Of a stretch of DNA of 64,000 nt, positions 46,723 to 54,709 are shown piece after piece. The stretch lies in contig NZ_OY782755.1 of the NCBI RefSeq assembly GCF_963678165.1, positions 2,914,001 to 2,978,000 on the forward strand, in the 5' to 3' direction. The translations under genes and the position numbers were made by a program. The stretch comes from an uncultured Acetobacteroides sp. GTDB lineage: Bacteria > Bacteroidota > Bacteroidia > Bacteroidales > ZOR0009. Numbering within the stretch: the stretch's first letter is position 1; each line of letters begins with the position of its first letter. The notes under the pieces were generated by a model, which was not told where the DNA came from, did no database searches, and worked only from the letters and a program-made list of their open reading frames with translations.

Positions 46723-47881
46723 AATTTTTAAAATATTATCTATATTTACAGGTGGAGGATTCTTAGATATTGGATTTATAAACAATGGTTTCCAAATTGA
46801 AGAGGCTGTTGAAATAGATCAATCTTTTATCTATGGACATAATAAGGGTTTTGAAAGTTATTTTGCGACTTCAAATAACTATTACATCAAGAATAATCTA
46901 ATATCTAATACTTTGATAAATCGGCCTATAGATGCATCTGATGACCTAGAGATTAATAAATTAGGTAAAAAACATCATAATATTTGCGGTATTATTGGAG
47001 GCCCACCATGTCAAGATTATTCAACGGGAGGGAAAAATGCCGGAGTAACAGGTAACAGAGGTAAACTTATTTTTAGTTATTGTAGAATTGTTGATAGTGT
47101 TAAACCTGATTTTATAGTATTTGAAAATGTTACAGGTCTTGTAAGTACAAAGGTTCACAAAGAAGAGGGATTTGATATATTAGTAAATAAACTTAAGGAT
47201 CTAGGCTATGAGATTTGGTATGATGTACTTAATTCACTTGAATATGGATTACCACAAGATAGACCTCGTGTTGTTCTTGTTGGTTTTAGGCGTGAAATAG
47301 TAACAGATTTAACAAATGCTGGTTATATTCTCGAAAAGGATAATCTTAAATTAAAAACTGAATGCTTAGATAATGTTGTATTTAGATGGCCAACTGTATT
47401 ATATCAACACCCCAAGAAACTCAAATGGCCCACTAGAAATACTTTTCGGAATGAATTATCTAAAGGTAACCTATGTTTAGATTTAGAAATTTATGATTCA
47501 ATGACGGTTACCAGTGCATTTTGTGGCCTATCAGAGCAAACTCCAAACCAGAATGAGTTTTTTAAACCTAAATCTAATAAATTTGATACGATTGAAGAAG
47601 GTGATACTAATAGGAAGTCATTTAAACGATTGCATCGGTATAGGTATAGTCCAACAGTAGCATATGGAAATAATGAAGTGCATTTGCATCCAACTGAGGC
47701 AAGGCGTTTAAGTGTTAGAGAAGCCCTTCGTTTACAGACAGTTCCAGATAATTATATTTTGCCCAAAGACATGACTTTAACTTCTAAGTTTAAACTAATA
47801 AGTAATGGTGTACCTACTAAAAAAGCAGAACTTATTGCAAAAGAGATAAGAAGAACTTTATTATTATGGAGTCAACTTTAA
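46712..47881 (+). CDS. DNA (cytosine-5) methyltransferase
   Basis: A 389-residue enzyme with the m5C motifs in order. Motif I is ILSIFTGGGFLDIGF (about 8-22), motif IV GGPPCQDYSTGG (Cys100), motif VI FENVTGL (about 140), motif VIII GLPQDRPRVVLVGF (about 180-193), then a short target-recognition region (about 200-300). Motifs IX/X follow with RRLSVREALRLQTVPDNY (about 330-350). It should methylate cytosine in an unknown sequence and protect the host DNA. No intact restriction gene is adjacent; a fragment of one lies just downstream on the other strand. Confidence 0.95.
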   Translation: MKNKIFKILSIFTGGGFLDIGFINNGFQIEEAVEIDQSFIYGHNKGFESYFATSNNYYIKNNLISNTLINRPIDASDDLEINKLGKKHHNICGIIGGPPCQDYSTGGKNAGVTGNRGKLIFSYCRIVDSVKPDFIVFENVTGLVSTKVHKEEGFDILVNKLKDLGYEIWYDVLNSLEYGLPQDRPRVVLVGFRREIVTDLTNAGYILEKDNLKLKTECLDNVVFRWPTVLYQHPKKLKWPTRNTFRNELSKGNLCLDLEIYDSMTVTSAFCGLSEQTPNQNEFFKPKSNKFDTIEEGDTNRKSFKRLHRYRYSPTVAYGNNEVHLHPTEARRLSVREALRLQTVPDNYILPKDMTLTSKFKLISNGVPTKKAELIAKEIRRTLLLWSQL

Positions 47882-47989
47882 ATCTAAGTTTTGTTTCTAC
47901 CTAATTTACATATAAAATACTATATAGTGAATATTATTATTTATAAAATATGAATGTTGATCTTTTAGAATGATTGGTTGTTTTAGAAG

Positions 47990-48124
47990 TTACACATCAA
48001 TTTGCCTTTTCCTTTGACTTATAAATCCAGTAATTCTCGCGTTTGGAATAACTGTAAAATTGCTGTCATAATCTTCAGATGTAAGAAGAGCAATTAATCT
48101 TTCATATTGACGCCATTTTTTCAT
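47990..48124 (-). pseudogene. N-terminal fragment of a restriction endonuclease (Mrr-like)
   Basis: A 44-codon frame starts MKKWRQYERLIALLTSEDYD and ends with FISQRKRQIDV, then TAA. The pattern YERLxALL...V.PNARITG....RKRQIDV is the first half of the PD-(D/E)xK restriction-endonuclease domain, where RQIDV is normally followed by the strand with the catalytic (D/E)xK. That part is absent, and nothing similar follows in any frame to the left. The gene is therefore truncated and probably inactive. It converges on the methyltransferase gene, so it may be the lost nuclease of this system. Confidence 0.65.
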
Positions 48125-48270
48125 TGGATATTATTTTAATATAAGCCGCTAATTTGTATGAATACATTTGTTCTTCCAATTTTAAGGTGCAAAAAGATAG
48201 ATTACAGATCAATTGTAGTAAATCAACAAGTCTTTTATCTGTTCTTCTTCGTGTGTGCACCAAAAAACAG

Positions 48271-48289
48271 TTGCACACGTTTTGCACAC
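48271..48289 (+). repeat. Terminal 19-bp repeat, right copy (possible integrase arm site)
   Basis: Identical to 31830-31848. An inverted half GTGTGTGCA lies 20 bp to its left. Confidence 0.65.
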
Positions 48290-48417
48290 ACCTAAGGGGT
48301 AAAAGATGAAACTGGATGATAACGGATGATAAGGAATAGTTATATTCAGGCTTGTAAATCAGCAGTTTTAGCGACAAAATGATAACAGATGAAAAGTGAT
48401 GAAATGCACCCGAAGCC

Positions 48418-48475
48418 GACTCGAAATCAGGTGTACTGCTTGCAGTACCGGGGGTTCGAATCCCTTTCTCTCCGC
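48418..48475. repeat. Right attachment site (attR)
   Basis: 58 bp identical to the 3' part of tRNA-Ser (31723-31780). It lacks the tRNA 5' half, so it is not a functional tRNA gene. Confidence 0.92.
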
Positions 48476-48478
48476 CAA

Positions 48479-48521
48479 AAAGAAGCGGCTACCAACCCAA
48501 TGGCAGCCGCTTCTTCTTTTT
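48479..48521 (+). terminator. Original chromosomal terminator of tRNA-Ser
   Basis: AAGAAGCGGCT pairs with AGCCGCTTCTT followed by CTTTTT, right after attR. Before integration it stood behind tRNA-Ser. Confidence 0.85.
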
Positions 48522-48659
48522 GTGCCCTGTGCGTGCTGGCAGTATAAGACCTCCGCCTATGTTCGACGCATTTACAAGATGCGCCAGCCTCGTGAGCTTA
48601 TTCTACGGCGAGCAGGGAACAAGAAATTACAACCAGATAGAAAACGTCGGTATAATACC

Positions 48660-48960
48660 CAGGTTCGCTGAAAACGCACCATACCTCGCTAACAATCTAC
48701 CATACTCCGCTGACAATTTACCCGTCTTGTTAGCAATCTACCATGTCTCGCTGACAATTTACCCGCCTTGTTAGCAATCTACCATGCCTCGCTGACAATT
48801 TAGCCGCTTCGTTAACAATCTACCGTATCTCGCTGACAACATACCATGCTCCGCTAACAATCTACCTGCTTTGCTAACAATTTGCCAGCCTCGTTGACAA
48901 TCTCCCAACCTCCGCTGACAACATACCATACCTCGCTGATAATAACAATAGCCCCACTAG
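48660..48960. repeat. Array E: about 14 units of about 21 bp
   Basis: Units such as TCGCTGACAATTTACCCGCCT and TCGTTAGCAATCTACCATGCC alternate, with CGCTgACAA as the common word. They are more degenerate than arrays C and D. Frames at 48396-48774 that run into it are artefacts. Confidence 0.8.
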
Positions 48961-49206
48961 CCGTAGTCTACATCAGCGCTCAAGGCTAGGCGAAGTTTGC
49001 AACTTCGACTTTGCTAAGTAGCGGTTTACAGACCGCAATCAAAGTAACAAAAAGTAAAGCGCAGCCGTTGAGGTGGCTACGCTTTACTTTTTTGCTGGTT
49101 TGGCATTCAACCATAGTATAATTTACGGCTAGCAGGAGGCAAGATTTGTGAGAATAAGCCTCTACTAGGAATACCTACACTTCGCCCACCGCCATCAGCA
49201 GTACGC
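48961..49206. terminator. Gap with bidirectional terminator (49049-49092)
   Basis: AAAAAGTAAAGCG...CAGCC pairs with GGCTA...CGCTTTACTTTTT at 49049-49092, with A- and T-runs on both sides. The rest of the gap shows nothing else. Confidence 0.75.
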
Positions 49207-49599
49207 CTACTTTACAGATACGGCCTCCACGTAATACGATGCGGCACTCCCCTCCGATACGCTCTTGGCGCAATCTTTGCCATCGCATCTGCCACAGGGC
49301 TTAGCGGCAACGTAGGTCACCTTCTTGAGCACGCCTTTTACCGTAACCTCTTTCCCCTTAAAGCTGGCTGCCGAACCGCTTTTCAGGACAACGGCCATGC
49401 GCACGCTCCTATCGCTAGCGGGCGACACAAAGAGCCGCTTGTCGCTTTTAGGGCAAACCGAGAGCACCGTTCCCTTAAACTCTATGCTCTTACCCACATG
49501 CTTGCCCGGATTCTTTGCCACATCGGCGAGTTCTACCTTGCCGGCCTGAGCCACAAACACCCCAATTAGGAATAGGGATACCAGAAAAAATCGTTTCAT
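49207..49599 (-). CDS. Small exported OB-fold-like protein
   Basis: A 130-residue protein with signal peptide MKRFFLVSLFLIGVFVAQAG. The mature part reads VGKSIEFKGTVLSVCPKSDKRLFV...MAVVLKSG...FKGKEVTVKGVLKKV, a beta-barrel pattern typical of tRNA_anti-like OB folds. Four Cys near the C-terminus (CPK, CGRCDGKDC) could bind metal or form disulfides. I know of no function. It is monocistronic. Confidence 0.7.
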   Translation of the reverse strand: MKRFFLVSLFLIGVFVAQAGKVELADVAKNPGKHVGKSIEFKGTVLSVCPKSDKRLFVSPASDRSVRMAVVLKSGSAASFKGKEVTVKGVLKKVTYVAAKPCGRCDGKDCAKSVSEGSAASYYVEAVSVK

Positions 49600-49694
49600 C
49601 GTTACAAATTTTTAATCAACTATTGTAGAACCAAAGAAAGCAATTGTAAGCGATCTGTGAAATACTCCTTGGCAGTTTTAAGGCTAAAACTGCC

Positions 49695-49730
49695 CAACAA
49701 AAAACCCCGCAGACTAAGCAAGCGGGGTTC
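49695..49730 (-). terminator. Terminator of the MsbA-like gene
   Basis: AACCCCGC pairs with GCGGGGTT; the minus strand continues TTTTTTGTTG. It lies 19 bp after the stop codon. Confidence 0.85.
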
Positions 49731-49748
49731 TGTAGATGCGTTTAAATG

Positions 49749-51563
49749 TTACTGCTGCATGGTATGCAGTTTATGGTAAATTCCTTTATTGGCCAGCAGC
49801 TCGTCGTGCGTTCCCCTTTCGGCAATCTCGCCCTCGTTTATCACAAGGATCTCGTCGGCATTCTTGATTGTCGACAGGCGGTGGGCAATAACGATGGAAG
49901 TTCTATTCTGCATCAGGTTGTCCAAAGCCGATTGAACGATCTTCTCGCTCTCGGTATCCAAAGCCGATGTAGCCTCGTCGAGGATGAGGATGGGCGGATT
50001 GGCCAGCACTGCACGCGCAATGGATACGCGCTGACGCTGCCCCCCCGACATCTTGCTACCCCTATCGCCTACCACCGTTTGGTAGCCATCGGGCGATGTC
50101 GAAACAAACTCGTGCGCATTGGCCACCTTCGCAGCAGCTTCCACGTCATCGGCGGTTGCACCCTCTACGCTAAACGCGATATTGTTGTAGTAGGTATCGT
50201 TAAACAAAATTGGCTCCTGGTTAACAATGCCCATCAGCGAGCGCAGCTCGCGAAGCTTATAGTTCTTCACGTTGACGCCATCCACCAGAATTTCGCCCTC
50301 CTGAATGTCCCAGAAGCGGGGCAAAAGGTCTACAATGGTCGATTTTCCCGAGCCCGATTGGCCTACCAGCGCAACAGTTTTCCCCTTCTCTACGGTAAAG
50401 CTAACGTTGCGGAGCACCCAATCGTCGATGTACTTAAAGCTAACGTTGCGGAACTCAATCTTGCTCTTAAATTCGGATATTGGCTGAGAGGTCGGCGTAT
50501 CCTTAATCGGATTCTCAGCCGAAAGAATGGCATCAATGCGGTCGGCAGAAGCCATACCTTTTATGATGTTGTAGTACGATTGCGAAAAGCGCTTTGCCGG
50601 ATTGAGCAGCTGCGAGAAGGCAGCCAAGTAGGTGATCAGCGCAGCAGCGGTAAGGGTTGGGTGAGGCTGCAAAACCAAGCGTCCACCGTACATCAGCACG
50701 GCAACCACAACGCTCACGCCAAGAAACTCGCTTAGCGGCGAAGCCAAATCGCGGCGCCACGAAGCATGGTTGCATAACTTACGGTACCTATCGTTTAGCT
50801 CCTTAAACTTTTTGGTCATATGCTTCTCTGCGGTAAAGCCCTTTACCACTCGCAGCCCGCTAAGGGTCTCCTCTATGGCCGAAAGAATATCACCCAAACT
50901 GTTTTGCGCCTTGTACGACGTTTTACGAAGCGAACGACCAATACGCCCCAGTATGAATACGGTGACGAAGATCATCCCCAGCACGAACAGCGAAAGCTGC
51001 GGGCTGATTATGATAAGCGTTGTCAGATACGCAATCAGCAGTAACGGATCTTTAAAGAGCAGTTCCAGCGAGCGAACCACCGAAACCTCAATTTCGTTGA
51101 CATCGTTGGTCATCTTCGAGAGAATATCCCCCTTGCGCTCGTTGCTGTAGTACCCCAAAGGCAGCTCGAGAACCTTACGGTATAGCGTCATACGAATGTC
51201 CATTACCACGCCGTTGCGAAGTGGAATCATCACAAAACTGGTAAGGTATTCGAACAAATTCTTAAACAGGAATAAGAGCGCAACACAAACGCTAAGCACG
51301 CTTAGTGTCGCAATCTCACCATGCGTAACAATATACTGGCTGATAAAATATTTTACGTTATGAAGAATAGCCTCCGAATTCAGCGCCCAAGGCACAGCGT
51401 TGGCAACTACCGGCGACTGCTTAAACAAAATCTGAAGGAAAGGAAGCACTGCTGTAATCGAGGCAACCGAAAATATTGCAAGCAGAATGGATAAAATAAC
51501 GAAAGCAACGATTCGCCCCCTATAGGGAATCATGAATCGGAAAATCTTAAAAATATTCTTCAT
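49749..51563 (-). CDS. MsbA-like ABC exporter (lipid/multidrug)
   Basis: A 604-residue half-transporter. Six membrane segments lie in the first about 330 residues. The ATPase domain has Walker A GQSGSGKSTIV (about 395), signature SKMSGGQRQRVSIARAVL (about 495), Walker B ILILDEATSALD and the H-loop IAHRLST. A homodimer would flip lipid A or other amphiphiles across the inner membrane. I use ATG 51563, since the upstream 13 codons add nothing recognisable. No LPS gene is adjacent, so the substrate is not certain. Confidence 0.88.
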   Translation of the reverse strand: MKNIFKIFRFMIPYRGRIVAFVILSILLAIFSVASITAVLPFLQILFKQSPVVANAVPWALNSEAILHNVKYFISQYIVTHGEIATLSVLSVCVALLFLFKNLFEYLTSFVMIPLRNGVVMDIRMTLYRKVLELPLGYYSNERKGDILSKMTNDVNEIEVSVVRSLELLFKDPLLLIAYLTTLIIISPQLSLFVLGMIFVTVFILGRIGRSLRKTSYKAQNSLGDILSAIEETLSGLRVVKGFTAEKHMTKKFKELNDRYRKLCNHASWRRDLASPLSEFLGVSVVVAVLMYGGRLVLQPHPTLTAAALITYLAAFSQLLNPAKRFSQSYYNIIKGMASADRIDAILSAENPIKDTPTSQPISEFKSKIEFRNVSFKYIDDWVLRNVSFTVEKGKTVALVGQSGSGKSTIVDLLPRFWDIQEGEILVDGVNVKNYKLRELRSLMGIVNQEPILFNDTYYNNIAFSVEGATADDVEAAAKVANAHEFVSTSPDGYQTVVGDRGSKMSGGQRQRVSIARAVLANPPILILDEATSALDTESEKIVQSALDNLMQNRTSIVIAHRLSTIKNADEILVINEGEIAERGTHDELLANKGIYHKLHTMQQ

Positions 51564-51644
51564 TAAAAAGACGGTTATTTTTATTTCAACAGCCCCATAC
51601 AACCGTAAAGGACGCTAACCCAATGGAAAAATCGGTCAAAAATA

Positions 51645-51675
51645 GCAAAAAGCAGGGTACTCCCCTGCTCTTTTG
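51645..51675 (-). terminator. Terminator of purB
   Basis: AGCAGGG pairs with CCCTGCT; on the minus strand it is followed by TTTTTGCTATTTTT. Confidence 0.75.
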
Positions 51676-51692
51676 CATTTAATGTGTAACTT

Positions 51693-53039
51693 CTAGAATA
51701 ATCCCGTGTAGTTTTGGGGGGTAATCTTAAGAATCTCCTCCTTAACCGCATCGCTAACCTTAAGCGTACCCACAAACTCGCGAATCGCAGCCTTTGTTAT
51801 GCCCGACTTACCACGAGTTAGCTCCTTTAACGCCTCGTAGGGCTTAGGATATCCCTCACGGCGAAGAATGGTTTGAATAGCCTCTGCAACTACTGCCCAA
51901 TTCTCCTCAAGATCATTGTTTATTGCCTCGTGGTTAAGGTAAACCTTGCCCAATCCCTTAAGAATCGACTTAAATGCAATAACGGTATGCCCCATCGGAA
52001 CACCTATGTTACGAAGTACGGTAGAATCTGTTAGATCGCGTTGCAGGCGTGAAATAGGAAGTTTAGCCGCAAGATGCTCGTATAGCGCGTTGGCAATACC
52101 CAAGTTACCTTCGGCATTCTCGTAGTCAATAGGATTTACCTTATGTGGCATAGCCGACGAGCCAACCTCGCCCTCTTTCACCTTTTGCTTGAAGTAGTCC
52201 ATCGAGATGTACATCCAGAAGTCGCGCGACAGGTCAATAAGGATGTTGTTTATGCGCTTAAGCGTATCGAAAATAGCGGCAAGGTTGTCGTAGTGCTCAA
52301 TTTGGGTGGTGTACTGCGAACGGGTAAGCCCAAGTACATTATTTACAAAGTCGTTACCAAAATCAACCCAATTGATTTCAGGATAGGCAACATGATGCGC
52401 GTTGAAGTTTCCAGTAGCACCGCCAAACTTAGCACTTACTGGAATTTCCTGAAGCAAATCAACCTGCTTTTGAATACGTTCCACAAACACCATAATCTCC
52501 TTCCCCAACTTGGTTGGCGATGCTGGTTGACCGTGAGTACGAGCCAAAAGAGGAACCTCTGCCCACTCGCGGGTAAGCAGTTCGAGCTGCTCCACTACTT
52601 CATCCAAAAGGGGGTAGTAGATTTCGCCTATTGCATCGCGAAGTAAAAGCGGAGTTGCAGTATTGTTTACATCCTGCGAGGTTAAGCCAAAATGGATAAA
52701 CTCAAGATATTTGGTAAGTTTAAGCGCCTCCATCTTTTCCTTAAGGAAGTACTCTACAGCTTTCACATCGTGGTTGGTAACCTTCTCTATATCCTTTATC
52801 TTTTGAGCTTCCTCTATGGTAAAGTTTGTGTAGATATCGCGAAGCTTCGAGTAAACGGCTTTGTCAACATCCGCAAGTTGAGGGAGAGGAATCTCGCATA
52901 GTGCAATAAAATACTCAACTTCAACTTTTAAGCGATAACGGATTAGTGCAAATTCGGAGAAGTAATCTCCAAGTTCATCAACTTGTCCTCTGTACCTTCC
53001 ATCGATAGGAGAAATGGCTGTTAGCTTCTGTAATTCCAT
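51693..53039 (-). CDS. purB: Adenylosuccinate lyase
   Basis: A 448-residue enzyme of the fumarase/aspartase superfamily. It acts twice in purine synthesis, releasing fumarate from SAICAR and from adenylosuccinate. The signature loop GSSAMPHKVNPIDYENAEGN is near residue 285, the catalytic His region LARTHGQPASPT near 160, and TSQDVNNTA near 115. The start at 53039 (MELQKLTAISPIDGRY) is the usual family N-terminus; the longer frame is unsupported. It is transcribed alone. Confidence 0.97.
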   Translation of the reverse strand: MELQKLTAISPIDGRYRGQVDELGDYFSEFALIRYRLKVEVEYFIALCEIPLPQLADVDKAVYSKLRDIYTNFTIEEAQKIKDIEKVTNHDVKAVEYFLKEKMEALKLTKYLEFIHFGLTSQDVNNTATPLLLRDAIGEIYYPLLDEVVEQLELLTREWAEVPLLARTHGQPASPTKLGKEIMVFVERIQKQVDLLQEIPVSAKFGGATGNFNAHHVAYPEINWVDFGNDFVNNVLGLTRSQYTTQIEHYDNLAAIFDTLKRINNILIDLSRDFWMYISMDYFKQKVKEGEVGSSAMPHKVNPIDYENAEGNLGIANALYEHLAAKLPISRLQRDLTDSTVLRNIGVPMGHTVIAFKSILKGLGKVYLNHEAINNDLEENWAVVAEAIQTILRREGYPKPYEALKELTRGKSGITKAAIREFVGTLKVSDAVKEEILKITPQNYTGLF

Positions 53040-53063
53040 CTTTAAGGGGTTTATTTTGACGGA

Positions 53064-53071
53064 CAAATTTA
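53064..53071 (-). promoter_or_regulatory. -7 box of purB
   Basis: The minus strand reads TAAATTTG, about 25 bp before the purB ATG; it matches TAnnTTTG. Confidence 0.55.
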
Positions 53072-53156
53072 CCAAAAAAATGATGGCTTCGACAGCCAGC
53101 CCAGCCTCTCAAGCGCCATTTAAAGACAATTTTGTTTTGGTTTGCAAATAAAATAA

Positions 53157-53164
53157 TACCTTTG
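53157..53164 (+). promoter_or_regulatory. -7 box of corA transcription unit
   Basis: TACCTTTG with TTTTG-rich sequence 17-22 bp upstream. It is 380 bp before the corA start, so the transcript has a long leader. Confidence 0.6.
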
Positions 53165-53544
53165 CGCCGGTAATCAAAGTAATTTAAACAATGCCCTCGG
53201 GATAAATTCGATAGTTGAATGATTTGTAGAAAAGTTTCGGCGGTGCTTCAAAAAAGCACTACCCCAATCGTAAAAGGGTTTAAACGCACGAAATTGTCGG
53301 CAACCTCCAATACTGCTGACCATACAAGTCTACACCGATTATCATCAGCACAACAATCCTTCCCGAATTACTCCAAGTTTCTCCAACAAATTTTCAACCA
53401 CAAACGACGACGATGGTCAACGCAATCGGGCTTTCGATTGTGCGACTTACCGACATCCCTTTGCGCTGAAGAGGGCTAACGCTAGCCAACTCACTCCTCC
53501 AGAGCTAAACACCCCATTGTATAACCGGTAAAAACCAAGGGTCG
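53165..53544 (+). other. Long 5' leader of corA
   Basis: About 370 nt between the promoter and corA without a known gene. A frame at 53219-53479 (86 codons) is open but has no recognisable family. I see no riboswitch consensus that I can name. Confidence 0.35.
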
Positions 53545-54495
53545 ATGGTAACCTTATTCGTTCGTGGCGACAATAAAATCATTCAAGAAACAGAGATAGA
53601 GCAACTCGAAGAGCTCAGTTTTGACGATATCATTTGGATTGACATGAACAATCCAAGCCTTAAGGAGAAAAAGGCTATCGAAAACTTCCTCCACGTAAAC
53701 CTGACTACCCGACAGCAGGCAGAGGAAATTGAAAGTTCATCGCGCTACTCAGAGTCGGAGTCTACCATAATGGCGAACTCGAACTTCCTTATTCAGGAAG
53801 ATGATGAATTCACCTACGAGGCGGTATCCTTCATCCTTAAAGAAGGAATACTTGTAACCGTTCGCAATATAGATTTAAAAGTATTCTCCGATACGATTCG
53901 ACGCTTTTTGCTCAACAATCGCGCCTTCCCAACATCATTTCACCTAATGGTGGCAATTTTAGAAACGCGAATTGACCTTGACGCTGATATGGTAGAGCAA
54001 ATTGCAAGAGATATCGCCAAAGTTAGTAAGGAACTAAGCCTCTCCGGTAGCGTTGATGAAGAGGTACTGCTGGACATCAACCAACTGCAAGAAAACTCGA
54101 TGCTGCTCCGCGAGAACATCATCGATAAGCAGCGCGTTCTCTCGGGAATCCTTAAAAGCGAGCGATTCCCCAACGACCTTTACCCAAAGGTAACCATCAT
54201 GCTTAAAGACGTTGGCTCACTTATCAACCACACCGACTTTAGCTTCGAACGTTTAGAATACCTACAGAACACCTTCTTAGGTCTTATCAACATCGAACAA
54301 AATAAAATCATCAAAATATTTACGGTGGTTTCGGTTATCTTCATGCCCCCTACTCTTATTGCAAGCATGTACGGTATGAACTTTAACTTTATGCCAGAGC
54401 TCACCTGGAAATATGGCTACCTATTTGCAATCTGCGTTATGCTATTCTCCTCGGGAATCACACTCTTCATCTTCAGAAAACGAAAGTGGCTTTAA
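53545..54495 (+). CDS. corA: CorA family magnesium/cobalt transporter
   Basis: A 316-residue protein. The large N-terminal cytoplasmic domain (about 1-255) forms the funnel, and two C-terminal membrane segments (about 262-282 and 292-312) follow. The signature YGMNFNFMPE lies between them (about residues 275-284), and the basic tail FRKRKWL ends the protein. As a pentamer it lets Mg2+ into the cell. It is monocistronic with a strong terminator behind it. Confidence 0.95.
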   Translation: MVTLFVRGDNKIIQETEIEQLEELSFDDIIWIDMNNPSLKEKKAIENFLHVNLTTRQQAEEIESSSRYSESESTIMANSNFLIQEDDEFTYEAVSFILKEGILVTVRNIDLKVFSDTIRRFLLNNRAFPTSFHLMVAILETRIDLDADMVEQIARDIAKVSKELSLSGSVDEEVLLDINQLQENSMLLRENIIDKQRVLSGILKSERFPNDLYPKVTIMLKDVGSLINHTDFSFERLEYLQNTFLGLINIEQNKIIKIFTVVSVIFMPPTLIASMYGMNFNFMPELTWKYGYLFAICVMLFSSGITLFIFRKRKWL

Positions 54496-54516
54496 CACAT
54501 TAACAATAAAAGAATT

Positions 54517-54550
54517 AAGGCGCTCGTTAAGTTAACAAGCGCCTTGATTC
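54517..54550 (+). terminator. Terminator of corA
   Basis: AAGGCGCT(C/T)GTTAA arms pair across a short loop and are followed by GATTCTTTT. Confidence 0.8.
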
Positions 54551-54709
54551 TTTTAAATAGTTCTGGATTTCTTTTGGCACCTTGACTTAAAAGCCGCAAA
54601 AACTCTTCATCACTCGCTTATTTTTTTCGATTTTTACAATTAATATCCTACCTTTACCGTAACATGTGTTAAATAACATCGTCTCGGAAAATTGCTTCAG
54701 ATCAATTGT

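Larger units (their letters stand above)
47882..48417. other. Non-coding end of the island
   Basis: It contains the restriction-endonuclease fragment and the terminal 19-bp repeat (listed separately). The 91-residue minus-strand frame at 48102-48377 overlaps the fragment in another frame and has no support. Confidence 0.5.
31781..48475. mobile_element. 16.7-kb integrative element in tRNA-Ser(CGA)
   Basis: It is bounded by 58-bp direct repeats and carries a tyrosine recombinase, an excisionase-like protein and mostly accessory genes of differing base composition. The chromosomal terminator of tRNA-Ser now lies outside the right end (48479-48521), while the element supplies its own terminator at the left (31788-31827). 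No relaxase, coupling protein, phage structural gene or replication protein is seen. It may therefore be mobilised in trans or be a degenerate island. Confidence 0.88.

Noticed and set aside
48102..48377. 91-codon minus-strand frame near attR
   Set aside because: Overlaps the nuclease fragment and the terminal repeat in another frame; no family features.
48418..48475. Second tRNA-Ser gene
   Set aside because: Only the 3' part of the tRNA is present; it is the attachment-site copy.
49746..50735. Long plus-strand frame of 329 codons
   Set aside because: Antisense to the ATPase domain of the MsbA-like gene, which has all expected motifs.
53219..53479. 86-codon plus-strand frame in the corA leader
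   Set aside because: Ser/Thr/Lys-rich without similarity; kept only as part of the leader description.
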